5,224 bases of DNA from positions 1 to 5,224 of the forward strand of contig JAJZSS010000171.1 in assembly GCA_021849525.1 (NCBI GenBank), written 5' to 3'. The notes under the pieces were generated by a model. That model worked only from the letters and a program-made list of their open reading frames with translations. It was not told where the DNA came from and searched no databases. How positions within the stretch are numbered: the stretch's first letter is position 1; each line of letters opens with the position of its first letter. The stretch comes from Chloroflexota bacterium. Lineage in GTDB: Bacteria; Chloroflexota; Anaerolineae; Anaerolineales; UBA4823. The position numbers were made by a program, and so were the translations under genes. Shown piece after piece: positions 1-5,224 of the stretch.

Positions 1-59
1 GCCCGGTGGGGATCCTGACAAAAATTGACCTGCTGGACTTTCTTGCGCATAGAATCTGA
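1..59 (+). CDS. C-terminal end of a CBS-domain protein, probably cystathionine beta-synthase (partial)
   Basis: Only the last 18 complete codons are present, in frame 3 (first full codon at base 3, TGA stop at 57-59). They read PVGILTKIDLLDFLAHRI. The pattern V-G-I-L-T-x-I-D-L-L-x-x-L is the usual last strand and helix of a CBS domain, the form seen at the C-terminus of bacterial cystathionine beta-synthases that carry a CBS-domain pair. Cystathionine beta-synthase condenses serine or O-acetylserine with homocysteine to give cystathionine. The next gene encodes a cystathionine gamma-lyase/synthase and starts 21 bp downstream on the same strand, which fits a transsulfuration operon. The identity rests on 18 residues plus context, so another CBS-domain protein remains possible. 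The catalytic domain lies outside the window. Confidence 0.62.
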   Translation, partial: PVGILTKIDLLDFLAHRI

Positions 60-80
60 CATCGATAGGAGTACACTGGC

Positions 81-1271
81 GTGAAATTTGAAACCGAATG
101 TGTCCATGCTGGCCAATCCCCCGATCCTACCACCGGGGCGGTGATGACCCCGATCTACCAAACTGCGACATACCAGCAAGATGGGCTGGGTAAGCCGCGC
201 GGCTACGAATATTCACGGACCGGAAATCCCACCCGTGCCGCCCTGGAAGCCTGCCTGGCAAGCCTGGAAGCCGGAGAATTCGGTCTGGCTTTCGCCTCTG
301 GTCTGGCAGCAACAGATACGGTATTGCGCTTGCTCCAGCCGGGCGACCACGTGCTGGCCGGGAATGATGTCTACGGCGGCACATACCGGCTCTTCGAGCA
401 GGTTCTGCGACCGTATGGTTTGGAGTTCACGTTTGTGGATACGACCGACCTGGCACAGGTGGGTGCTGGATTACAGTCGAACACGCGCCTGGTCTGGCTC
501 GAGACGCCCACCAACCCTCTCCTGCGAGTCAGTGATATCTCAGCCGTATCCCGGTTGGTTAAAAATACATCATCTACACCGCTGGTCGTTGTTGATAACA
601 CCTTTGCCACTCCTTTTCTCCAGCGTCCCCTGGAGCTGGGCGCCGATCTGGTGGTGCATTCGACGACAAAATATCTGGGCGGGCATTCGGATGTGATTGG
701 CGGGGCGATTGTTGGCCGAGATCCGGCGCTCCGTGAACGCCTGGCTTTCCTGCAAAACGCGGTTGGCGCCATACCGGGCCCTATGGATTGTTTTTTAATC
801 CTGCGCGGAATTAAAACCCTGCCGATTCGCGTCACCCGCCACTCGGAAAACGCGGCCGCGTTGGCGGAAGTTCTCGCCGCTCACCCTGCTGTGGAGCAAG
901 TAATCTATCCATTTCACGACTCGCACCCTCAGGCAGCCCTTGCCCGGCGGCAGATGGCAATGGGCGGTGGCATGATTTCGTTCACATTGAAAGGTGGAGC
1001 GGAAGCTGCCCGGCGCGTTGCCGAAAGCACCCGGATCTTTGCCCTGGCCGAGTCATTGGGAGGGGTCGAGTCACTAATCGAGGTGCCGGCTGTGATGACC
1101 CACGCCTCGACAGCCAGCTCGACCCTGGCAATCGACCCGGGTCTGGTGCGCTTATCGGTTGGCATCGAGCATATCGCAGATCTGCAGGCAGACCTTGAAC
1201 ATGCTTTAGACCAGCTACAATCCTCTACTTTCGCCTTCGAAAAACTTGGGTTGAGCGCAAATAATTCGTAG
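81..1271 (+). CDS. Cystathionine gamma-lyase / gamma-synthase family PLP enzyme
   Basis: This is a complete 396-residue member of the Cys/Met-metabolism PLP-dependent family (fold type I), which is typically about 380-400 residues. Visible family marks are Y44-S-R46-T-G-N-P-T (cofactor phosphate contacts from the neighbouring subunit), A72-S-G-L-A-A, D172-N-T-F-A-T-P (Asp paired with the pyridine nitrogen), and S194-T-T-K197-Y-L-G-G-H-S-D with K197 as the Schiff-base lysine. E324-S-L-G-G-V-E-S-L and M339-T-H-A-S lie near the substrate site. Expected reaction: cystathionine to cysteine, 2-oxobutyrate and ammonia (lyase), or gamma-replacement on an activated homoserine (synthase); sequence alone does not separate them. 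The preceding CBS-type gene tail favours gamma-lyase in reverse transsulfuration. It is soluble and cytoplasmic, usually a tetramer. The start is GTG: AGGAG at 67-71 lies 9 nt upstream, and an in-frame TAG at 66-68 rules out an earlier start. Confidence 0.93.
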   Translation: MKFETECVHAGQSPDPTTGAVMTPIYQTATYQQDGLGKPRGYEYSRTGNPTRAALEACLASLEAGEFGLAFASGLAATDTVLRLLQPGDHVLAGNDVYGGTYRLFEQVLRPYGLEFTFVDTTDLAQVGAGLQSNTRLVWLETPTNPLLRVSDISAVSRLVKNTSSTPLVVVDNTFATPFLQRPLELGADLVVHSTTKYLGGHSDVIGGAIVGRDPALRERLAFLQNAVGAIPGPMDCFLILRGIKTLPIRVTRHSENAAALAEVLAAHPAVEQVIYPFHDSHPQAALARRQMAMGGGMISFTLKGGAEAARRVAESTRIFALAESLGGVESLIEVPAVMTHASTASSTLAIDPGLVRLSVGIEHIADLQADLEHALDQLQSSTFAFEKLGLSANNS

Positions 1272-1352
1272 TAATTCAGCATATGATTGGCGGGGTGGAA
1301 CATCTCTCCCCTTAATTCACAAAATTAGTGTCTACCAACGGAGGTAATGGTG

Positions 1353-1610
1353 ATGAAGCTGATATTCTCGGTTTTGCTGGTGGCTTTACTGGCGTCTTTT
1401 TGGGCCACCGGTCCGGCTCTGGCCGAGCACGGCGACCCGGTGGGGAGCTGCTCGCCGGCTTTTGAGCTCCACCACATGATGGATCATTCTGGTGAGCATA
1501 TGCACCATCACATCGGTCTTGATCGTGATTTGAATGGAGATGGTTGGATTTGCATGCGTATGCTGCCGAATGATCTGCATTTACATGTCGATAACAGCCT
1601 TCCTTTATAG
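1353..1610 (+). CDS. Small secreted His/Met-rich protein with EF-hand-like loop, putative metal-binding
   Basis: This gene encodes an 85-residue protein. The ATG at 1353 is preferred because GGAGGT (1340-1345) lies 7 nt upstream; the in-frame ATG at 1347 would sit almost on the ribosome-binding site. Residues 1-24 form a signal peptide (K2, hydrophobic core about 3-18, A-L-A before E25), so the product should be exported. The mature part has 10 His (H26, H40, H41, H45, H49, H51-53, H76, H78), several Met, and two Cys (C33, C67). Residues 59-66 (D-L-N-G-D-G-W-I) match the first eight positions of an EF-hand/dockerin Ca-binding loop, but position 12 is Met rather than Glu. M43-D-H-S46 matches the Met-Asp-His-Ser repeats of the nearby copper ATPase. 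I infer a periplasmic or extracellular copper/silver binder. I know of no named family with certainty; calcium binding is an alternative. It is probably co-transcribed with the YHS gene 46 bp downstream. Confidence 0.8.
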   Translation: MKLIFSVLLVALLASFWATGPALAEHGDPVGSCSPAFELHHMMDHSGEHMHHHIGLDRDLNGDGWICMRMLPNDLHLHVDNSLPL

Positions 1611-1617
1611 TTATCAA

Positions 1618-1629
1618 CCCTGAGCAGGG
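1618..1629 (+). repeat. Short inverted repeat between the two small genes
   Basis: CCCTG (1618-1622) and CAGGG (1625-1629) form a 5-bp inverted repeat with a 2-nt centre, lying 8 nt after the stop of the secreted protein gene and before the YHS gene's ribosome-binding site. There is no T-tract, so it is not a terminator. It could be a small mRNA hairpin or a protein-binding site, but it does not match the CueR, CsoR or CopY operators I know, and a repeat this short can arise by chance. Confidence 0.25.
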
Positions 1630-1656
1630 AACGATTTGAACGAAAGGAGAAATTTG

Positions 1657-1833
1657 ATGGTTATTGATCCAGTTTGCGGTATGCAAGTTGACCCCCAAAC
1701 AGCCGCTGGCTCCTCGGAGTATATGGGCAAGACATACTATTTTTGCTCACCTGGCTGCAAGAAGGATTTTGACAAAGAACCGGAGAGCTACATCCACAGT
1801 GAAGGACACGCCGGGCATCTGCACCAGTTGTAG
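1657..1833 (+). CDS. Stand-alone YHS-domain protein with His-rich tail
   Basis: This gene encodes a 58-residue protein that is almost entirely one YHS domain. D4-P-V-C7-G-M is the opening motif. Y28-Y-F-C30-S-P-G-C34 supplies the CxxxC pair, and F38-D-K-E-P-E-S-Y45 closes the domain. The last residues add H47, H51, H54 and H56, a His-rich tail beyond the usual YHS fold. YHS domains are about 45-50 residues and are common in heavy-metal proteins, often fused to the N-terminus of P1B-type ATPases; C7, C30 and C34 are the expected metal ligands. There is no signal peptide, so it is probably cytoplasmic. The ATG at 1657 is chosen because AGGAG (1645-1649) lies 7 nt upstream; an in-frame TTG at 1636 precedes that site. 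The gene ends convergently with the copper ATPase, which suggests a chaperone or buffering role for Cu/Ag; this role is inferred. Confidence 0.88.
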   Translation: MVIDPVCGMQVDPQTAAGSSEYMGKTYYFCSPGCKKDFDKEPESYIHSEGHAGHLHQL

Positions 1834-1864
1834 GCCAGGTTTTGTCCAGACAGTTCAGGAAAAC

Positions 1865-1902
1865 AAACCCTCCCACCCTTCAGACGACAGGTGGGAGGGT
1901 TT
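1865..1902. terminator. Bidirectional rho-independent terminator between convergent genes
   Basis: A perfect 13-bp stem (1865-1877 with 1890-1902) has a GC-rich core of ACCCTCCCACC and a 12-nt loop. The plus strand continues TTTTCTATTTG. Read on the minus strand, the stem is followed by a T-rich stretch (complement of 1859-1867). It lies 31 bp after the YHS stop and 21 bp before the ATPase stop on the opposite strand, so it can end both transcripts. Confidence 0.87.
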
Positions 1903-1923
1903 TCTATTTGCTCCTGAGCCTAC

Positions 1924-4266
1924 TTATTCGGCCAGTTTCACTCCGCGCAGCAGCTGGGCATTGATTGCCACCACGATCGTGCTGACCGACATCAAAATCG
2001 CACCGGCTGCCGGGGAAAGAATAATCCCCCAGGGCGCCAGTACACCGGCTGCCAGGGGAAGCGCGATGATGTTATAACCGGTTGCCCATGCCAGATTCTG
2101 CATCATCTTTCGATACGAGGCCTGGCTGAGTTGGATGATATTGACGATATCCAGAGGGTTGCTGCGCACCAGAATGATCCCGGCTGATTCAACAGCCACG
2201 TCAGTCCCGCTGCCGATGGCGATCCCAATATCCGCCCGGGTCAGAGCCGGCGCATCGTTAACGCCATCACCAACCATGGCAGCCTTCTTACCCTGGCGTT
2301 GTAGCTCGGCAACTTTTTGATCTTTATGTTCCGGCAGTACTTCGGCAAAGAAAACATCGATGCCCATTTCCTCGGCAACCGCTGCTGCTACAGCCTGGCT
2401 GTCCCCGGTCAGCATGGCAACTTCCACACCCATCTTATGCAGCCGCTGGATTGCTTCCCGGCTCTCCTCACGAATTACATCAGCCAGGGCAATACTCGCC
2501 ACCGGAGTTCCACCAACAACCAGGTGGACAACCGACTGGCCTTTAGTACTGGCGGTTTGTTCAAATTCTGCGAGCGGGCCGGGAAGGGTCAATTGCAGGC
2601 TCTCCAGGAGGCGTGGGCCGCCGATATAAGCTTCCTGTCCCTGCCAGTTTGCTTTTACGCCGCGCCCCTTGATCGCCTCGAAATCAGTGATATTTGGCAG
2701 CTCCAGGTTCCTTTGCTCAGCGAAGGAACGAACACCACGGGCGATGGTATGTTCCGAGTCTCCCTCGATGGCGGCGGTAAGGGCTAAAGCCTGATCCTTA
2801 TCCCAGCCATTCACCACTGCACTTCCTACGACACCAAATTCACCTTTTGTCAGTGTGCCGGTCTTATCGAAAATAATTGTATCGACCTTGCGGGCTTCTT
2901 CGAGCGCCAGGCGGTTGCGCACCAGGATCCCGTTGCCTGCGCCAATCGAGGTTGTAATGGCGACAACCAGCGGGATAGCCAACCCCAATGCATGCGGGCA
3001 CGCGATCACCAGCACGGTTGCCACCCGGGCAATCACTTCTACATTGAACCCGGTGGCAACTGTCCAGGCGATGGCAGTGATCGCAGCCACTCCCAGGGCG
3101 ATAAAGAATAACCAGCCGGCCGCTTTATCTGCGAGTACCTGGGTTTTCGATTTACTGCGTTGGGCTTCATCAACCAGACGCATGATTCCAGCCAGGGCGG
3201 TCTCATTCCCGGTAGCAGTGACCCGGACTCGCAGACTTCCGTCGCCGTTGATTGTCCCGGCAATGACTTTTACACCTGGCTCTTTACCTACTGGTTTGGA
3301 TTCTCCAGTGATCATCGCCTCATTTACATCGGAAGAACCCTCGATCACTTCACCATCCGCAGGGACGCTGGCGCCAGGCCTGACCAGTACCAGATCGCCG
3401 TTGCGGAGTTTGTTGATGTTGACAGTTTCGAGATTACCATCCGCCAGGATGCGTTCGGCGGTGTCGGGCATCAGCTTCGCCAGCTCATTGAGCGCCCCTG
3501 AAGCCTGCCGTACGCTGCGCATTTCCAACCAGTGTCCCAGGAGCATAATGTCGATCAGGGTCACCAGCTCCCAGAAGAATCCCATCTGCCCGGGCAGGAA
3601 AAGAGCTGCCACGCTGTATACAAAGGCGACCGATATCGCCAGGGAGATCAGGGTCATCATTCCCGGTTGGCGATTTTTCAGCTCAGGGATCGCCATTTGC
3701 AGGAAGGGGATCCCACCATAAACGAATATAATGGCGCCGAAGATTGGCTCGATCCACTGGCTTCCGGTAAACGCTGGCATGCTAAAGCCAAGAAATTCCT
3801 GGACCATTGGGCTGTACAACAGCACGGGAATTGAGAGCAGCAAGGAACCCCAGAAACGCTTGCGGAAGGTTTCTTCATGCCCGGAATGGTCGGCATGGGC
3901 AGCGTGCTTGTGTTCCTCATGCTCCATAGTTTCGTGATCCATCGAGGTACTGACTGCTGCAGTTGTGTTTCCATGTCCCATGGCCTGGTGGTCCATCGCA
4001 CCATGGATATCCTGAGTCTCTGGTTGATGAACCATCTTAGAATGATCCATGGTGGAGTGATCCATCTTCGAGTGGTCCATTGTGGAATGGTCTATCCAGG
4101 AATCATCCATCGTTGTATGATCTGGAGAATGTGGCTCTTCTGCCGACTCTGAAGCAAGGGATGGCTCAGAGATCGGAGGTGAGATATCATCAACCTTTTC
4201 ATGTACTGGCAGCGGTTTAGGTTGTGGGTGAGAATGTTGGGAGTGATCTTGATCATTCGATTTCAT
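1924..4266 (-). CDS. copB: P1B-3 type (CopB-like) copper/silver-exporting ATPase
   Basis: This is a complete 780-residue heavy-metal P-type ATPase of the inner membrane. Motifs seen are TGES (320-323, actuator), CPH (423-425, helix 6 metal site), D467-K-T-G-T (phosphorylated Asp), TGDS (620-623) and G666-D-G-V-N-D-A-P. The subgroup call is strong: besides CPH, helix 7 has N724-x6-Y731-N-x4-P737 and helix 8 has P752-x6-M-S-x-S-T-x5-N769, the P1B-3 signatures known for CopB. These pumps export Cu(II), with Cu(I)/Ag(I) also reported. Eight membrane helices are visible (about 137-156, 173-195, 203-224, 229-248, 384-408, 411-438, 718-742, 748-772). Residues 1-130 hold 21 His and 10 Met, partly as Met-Asp-His-Ser repeats; there is no CxxC heavy-metal-associated domain. 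The nucleotide-domain His is present (H506) but followed by Thr, not the common Pro. The start is ATG at 4266, with AGGA (complement of 4275-4278) 8 nt upstream; an in-frame TTG at 4284 precedes that site. Confidence 0.95.
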   Translation of the reverse strand: MKSNDQDHSQHSHPQPKPLPVHEKVDDISPPISEPSLASESAEEPHSPDHTTMDDSWIDHSTMDHSKMDHSTMDHSKMVHQPETQDIHGAMDHQAMGHGNTTAAVSTSMDHETMEHEEHKHAAHADHSGHEETFRKRFWGSLLLSIPVLLYSPMVQEFLGFSMPAFTGSQWIEPIFGAIIFVYGGIPFLQMAIPELKNRQPGMMTLISLAISVAFVYSVAALFLPGQMGFFWELVTLIDIMLLGHWLEMRSVRQASGALNELAKLMPDTAERILADGNLETVNINKLRNGDLVLVRPGASVPADGEVIEGSSDVNEAMITGESKPVGKEPGVKVIAGTINGDGSLRVRVTATGNETALAGIMRLVDEAQRSKSKTQVLADKAAGWLFFIALGVAAITAIAWTVATGFNVEVIARVATVLVIACPHALGLAIPLVVAITTSIGAGNGILVRNRLALEEARKVDTIIFDKTGTLTKGEFGVVGSAVVNGWDKDQALALTAAIEGDSEHTIARGVRSFAEQRNLELPNITDFEAIKGRGVKANWQGQEAYIGGPRLLESLQLTLPGPLAEFEQTASTKGQSVVHLVVGGTPVASIALADVIREESREAIQRLHKMGVEVAMLTGDSQAVAAAVAEEMGIDVFFAEVLPEHKDQKVAELQRQGKKAAMVGDGVNDAPALTRADIGIAIGSGTDVAVESAGIILVRSNPLDIVNIIQLSQASYRKMMQNLAWATGYNIIALPLAAGVLAPWGIILSPAAGAILMSVSTIVVAINAQLLRGVKLAE
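4025..4125 (-). repeat. 15-bp tandem repeat encoding Met-Asp-His-Ser units in the ATPase N-terminus
   Basis: About seven imperfect 15-bp units run in phase with the reading frame. On the plus strand they have the form GAATGATCCAT plus 4 variable bases, with unit starts near 4025, 4040, 4055, 4070, 4085, 4100 and 4115. Each encodes five residues of the type M-D-H-S-T/K. Residues 61-70 and 71-80 form a near-identical ten-residue pair that differs only in the next-to-last residue. The pattern indicates growth by slippage or unequal crossing over, multiplying His/Met ligands. The copy number could differ between strains. Confidence 0.8.
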
Positions 4267-4555
4267 AATTAAAATCCTACACAAATAGTCCGAATATTAA
4301 GTCGATTATACGTCAAAAATTCAGATTTAATAGCGCAATTCGGGGAGAAGCTATCAGATCAATAGAAATAAGTATGTTTTTTGGAGTAAATCACCAGTCT
4401 CTGGTCCAGCATTTCGGCGGTTTCCGGTTGGTAGGGTTTTCCCCAGTCTGGATTGAGCAATTCTCCCCATTGGTTTATTCAATACCTGCGTATAAGATAA
4501 ATTTGTTCTCAATCCTGTATTCGTTTTTTTGAATGAAGAATGATTGGAGGAAACT
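4267..4555. other. Divergent intergenic region between the ATPase and YggT-like genes
   Basis: These 289 bp hold no convincing gene. The ATPase side is AT-rich and carries the candidate -10. On the other side, a weak plus-strand promoter may lie at TTGGTT (4470-4475) with TAAGAT (4493-4498) at 17-bp spacing. Small repeats are visible: ACCAG/CTGGT inverted with a 3-nt loop (4393-4405), the 7-mer CCAGTCT at both 4394 and 4443, and GGGGAGAA (4343-4350) with its inverted copy TTCTCCCC (4461-4468). None matches a known copper operator. A minus-strand open frame across 4354-4602 is not supported as a gene. Confidence 0.55.
4305..4310 (-). promoter_or_regulatory. Candidate -10 element for the copper ATPase gene
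   Basis: The minus strand reads TATAAT here, a perfect sigma-70 -10 consensus, 38 bp upstream of the ATPase ATG. The matching -35 position is weak. A TTGACG hexamer abuts the -10 directly (complement of 4311-4316), so it cannot act as its -35. A strong -10 with a poor -35 can mean activator dependence, but no recognisable metal-regulator operator was found. Confidence 0.45.
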
Positions 4556-5014
4556 ATGGACGAAATTAATGAACTACGACCTGTCGACCGGCAAGAACAC
4601 ATCAGTGTTCAAGATACCGGTCACCGCGAAGAAAGCATTCACGTAGTCGAAGATCTTAACGCTGCCCGGAGATTGGGTGTCAGCCGGTTCGCAAATCTGG
4701 TCGCCTTGTTTTTTATTCTCATCGAAGCGATCATTGGCCTTCGGGTTTTATTGAAACTAATCGCTGCCAACCCTCAGAATCCGATTGCCAATTTTATCTT
4801 TACTCTCAGTGACCTGTTCATCTGGCCCTTCATGGGTCTGACTGGATTACCATCCCTGGAAAACTTTGTCCTGGATGTCCCAGCCATCGTTGCTATCTTC
4901 GTGTATGCCCTGGTAGGCTGGTTAGTCGTAAAGCTGATCTGGTTACTATTCTATTGGCCGGCTGCGCGTTCGGTGAGGACGGTGGAAAAGGAGCGAGATC
5001 ATATCCACTATTAA
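4556..5014 (+). CDS. YggT-family-like integral membrane protein
   Basis: This gene encodes a 152-residue protein. Residues 1-44 are hydrophilic and acidic. A first membrane helix spans about 46-70. The segment A71-N-P-Q-N-P-I-A-N-F-I-F-T-L-S-D-L-F-I-W-P-F-M-G-L resembles the YggT (PF02325) core, where an N-P-x-N-P stretch is followed by an S/T-D/E-P-type helix and a P-hydrophobic-G/R turn. A second helix spans about 107-133, then a short charged tail. YggT proteins are small inner-membrane proteins of poorly defined function, linked in some bacteria to cell-division or osmotic phenotypes. The start is ATG at 4556, with GGAGG (4546-4550) 5 nt upstream; an in-frame TTG at 4544 overlaps that site. 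It diverges from the copper ATPase and ends before a terminator. No metal ligands stand out, so a role in metal handling is not supported. Confidence 0.8.
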   Translation: MDEINELRPVDRQEHISVQDTGHREESIHVVEDLNAARRLGVSRFANLVALFFILIEAIIGLRVLLKLIAANPQNPIANFIFTLSDLFIWPFMGLTGLPSLENFVLDVPAIVAIFVYALVGWLVVKLIWLLFYWPAARSVRTVEKERDHIHY

Positions 5015-5062
5015 TCGGGCAATTTCCAGAAATGCACCTGGCTTATTATTGTGAATATCAGC

Positions 5063-5106
5063 CTGTCAAGGAAGTAATTGAGCTCGTTTTCTTTACTCCT
5101 TGACAG
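5063..5106. repeat. Imperfect inverted repeat (hairpin) downstream of the YggT-like gene
   Basis: CTGTCAAGGA (5063-5072) pairs with TCCTTGACAG (5097-5106). After a single unpaired A, GTAA (5074-5077) pairs with TTAC (5093-5096), giving a 14-bp stem with one bulge and a 15-nt loop. No T-tract follows, so it is unlikely to be a terminator by itself. It could stabilise the mRNA 3' end or be a small palindromic element. It lies 10 bp before the true terminator. Confidence 0.6.
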
Positions 5107-5115
5107 ATAAGAATC

Positions 5116-5150
5116 AAAAAAACCATAGCATGGGTTGCTATGGTTTTTTT
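5116..5150. terminator. Bidirectional rho-independent terminator
   Basis: This is a perfect 15-bp stem (5116-5130 with 5136-5150) with a TGGGT loop. The core ACCATAGCA/TGCTATGGT is flanked by seven A's on the left and seven T's on the right, so it works in both directions. It ends the plus-strand YggT-like transcript and also sits just 3' of the minus-strand tRNA sequence, which fits the native end of a tRNA transcription unit. Confidence 0.92.
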
Positions 5151-5156
5151 AATGAG

Positions 5157-5198
5157 TAGCGGGGCTCAGATTCGAACTGAGGACCTTCGGGTTATGAG
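5157..5198 (-). tRNA. 3' half of a CAU-anticodon tRNA (tRNA-Met type), 5' half missing; probable att site
   Basis: Reading the minus strand: anticodon loop CTCATAA (5198-5192, anticodon CAT at 5196-5194), anticodon-stem 3' strand CCCGA (5191-5187), variable loop AGGTC (5186-5182), T arm CTCAG-TTCGAAT-CTGAG (5181-5165), acceptor 3' strand CCCCGCT (5164-5158), discriminator A (5157). CCA is not encoded. All of these fit an elongator tRNA-Met. The next five bases upstream should be TCGGG to close the anticodon stem but are GATTA, and no D arm follows in the remaining 26 bases. Homology therefore stops at the first base of the anticodon loop. This is how an integrase attachment site that crosses over in the anticodon loop looks. 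Alternatives are a decayed tRNA gene or a tRNA split by an intron. The window ends about 5 bases short of where an intact 5' end would lie, but 26 of the 31 bases of the 5' half can be checked and do not match. Confidence 0.75.
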
Positions 5199-5224
5199 TA
5201 ATCTTCCTGATTTCGGAACGTTTT

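Noticed and set aside
25..55. Sigma-70-like promoter TTGACC (25-30) with TAGAAT (50-55) before the PLP enzyme
   Set aside because: The spacer is 19 bp, and the whole site lies inside the last codons of the upstream CBS-type gene, so read-through from an operon is simpler. A secondary promoter cannot be excluded.
1292..1311. GGGG/CCCC imperfect hairpin after the PLP enzyme gene, considered as a terminator
   Set aside because: Only four clean G-C pairs before mismatches, and no T-tract follows. Too weak to call.
1287..1317. Possible promoter TTGGCG with TTAATT before the secreted His-rich gene
   Set aside because: Both hexamers are poor and the spacing is 19 bp; not supportable.
2855..3721. 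Long plus-strand open frame (288 codons) antisense to the ATPase
   Set aside because: It lies fully inside the ATPase gene, whose motifs are unmistakable. Its translation is low-complexity Ser/Thr/Arg/Ala-rich with no domain, as expected for a shadow frame.
4354..4602. Minus-strand open frame of 82 codons across the divergent intergenic region
   Set aside because: It overlaps the start of the YggT-like gene, has no recognisable domain, and no clear ribosome-binding site was identified.
5157..5224. Intact tRNA gene running off the right edge
   Set aside because: 26 bases upstream of the anticodon loop are visible and contain neither the pairing anticodon-stem strand nor a D arm, so truncation by the window edge alone cannot explain the missing 5' half.
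1..5224. CRISPR array, transposase or toxin-antitoxin pair
   Set aside because: No repeat-spacer pattern, no transposase frame and no typical small overlapping gene pair was found. The only tandem repeat is coding and lies within the ATPase.

Overview
The window reads as a piece of ordinary bacterial chromosome carrying a small copper/silver handling locus, with a probable mobile-element attachment scar at its right edge. Base composition is balanced to slightly GC-rich by eye. Gene styles (a transsulfuration pair, a CopB-type ATPase, a stand-alone YHS protein, a tRNA without an encoded CCA end) would fit a Chloroflexota/Anaerolineae-like or related environmental bacterium, but this is a low-confidence guess with no marker gene behind it.

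Layout, left to right. (1) Bases 1-59 are the last codons of an upstream gene whose C-terminus looks like the end of a CBS domain, probably cystathionine beta-synthase. It is followed 21 bp later by a complete PLP enzyme, cystathionine gamma-lyase/synthase (81-1271). Together they suggest a reverse transsulfuration operon (homocysteine to cystathionine to cysteine). (2) Two small plus-strand genes follow: a secreted His/Met-rich protein with an EF-hand-like loop (1353-1610) and a 58-residue YHS-domain protein with a His-rich tail (1657-1833). (3) A strong bidirectional terminator (1865-1902) separates them from the convergent, minus-strand P1B-3 (CopB-type) copper/silver ATPase (1924-4266), whose N-terminus is a long His/Met-rich metal-binding region built on a 15-bp DNA repeat. 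(4) A 289-bp divergent intergenic region (4267-4555) holds the likely ATPase promoter. (5) A two-helix YggT-like membrane protein (4556-5014) is followed by two hairpins, the second a textbook bidirectional terminator. (6) At 5157-5198, on the minus strand, lies the exact 3' half of a CAU-anticodon tRNA (tRNA-Met type), cut at the edge of the anticodon loop.

How they work together. The ATPase would export Cu(II)/Cu(I) or Ag(I). The secreted His-rich protein and the YHS protein are plausible metal-binding partners outside and inside the cell. The secreted protein shares the Met-Asp-His-Ser ligand motif with the ATPase N-terminus. The transsulfuration genes supply cysteine and may be unrelated to the metal locus.

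The most interesting points are the orphan tRNA 3' half, which suggests that an integrated element begins just right of the window, and the arrangement of small His-rich proteins around a CopB with a repeat-built metal-binding tail. I see no wholly new system that the sequence alone could establish.
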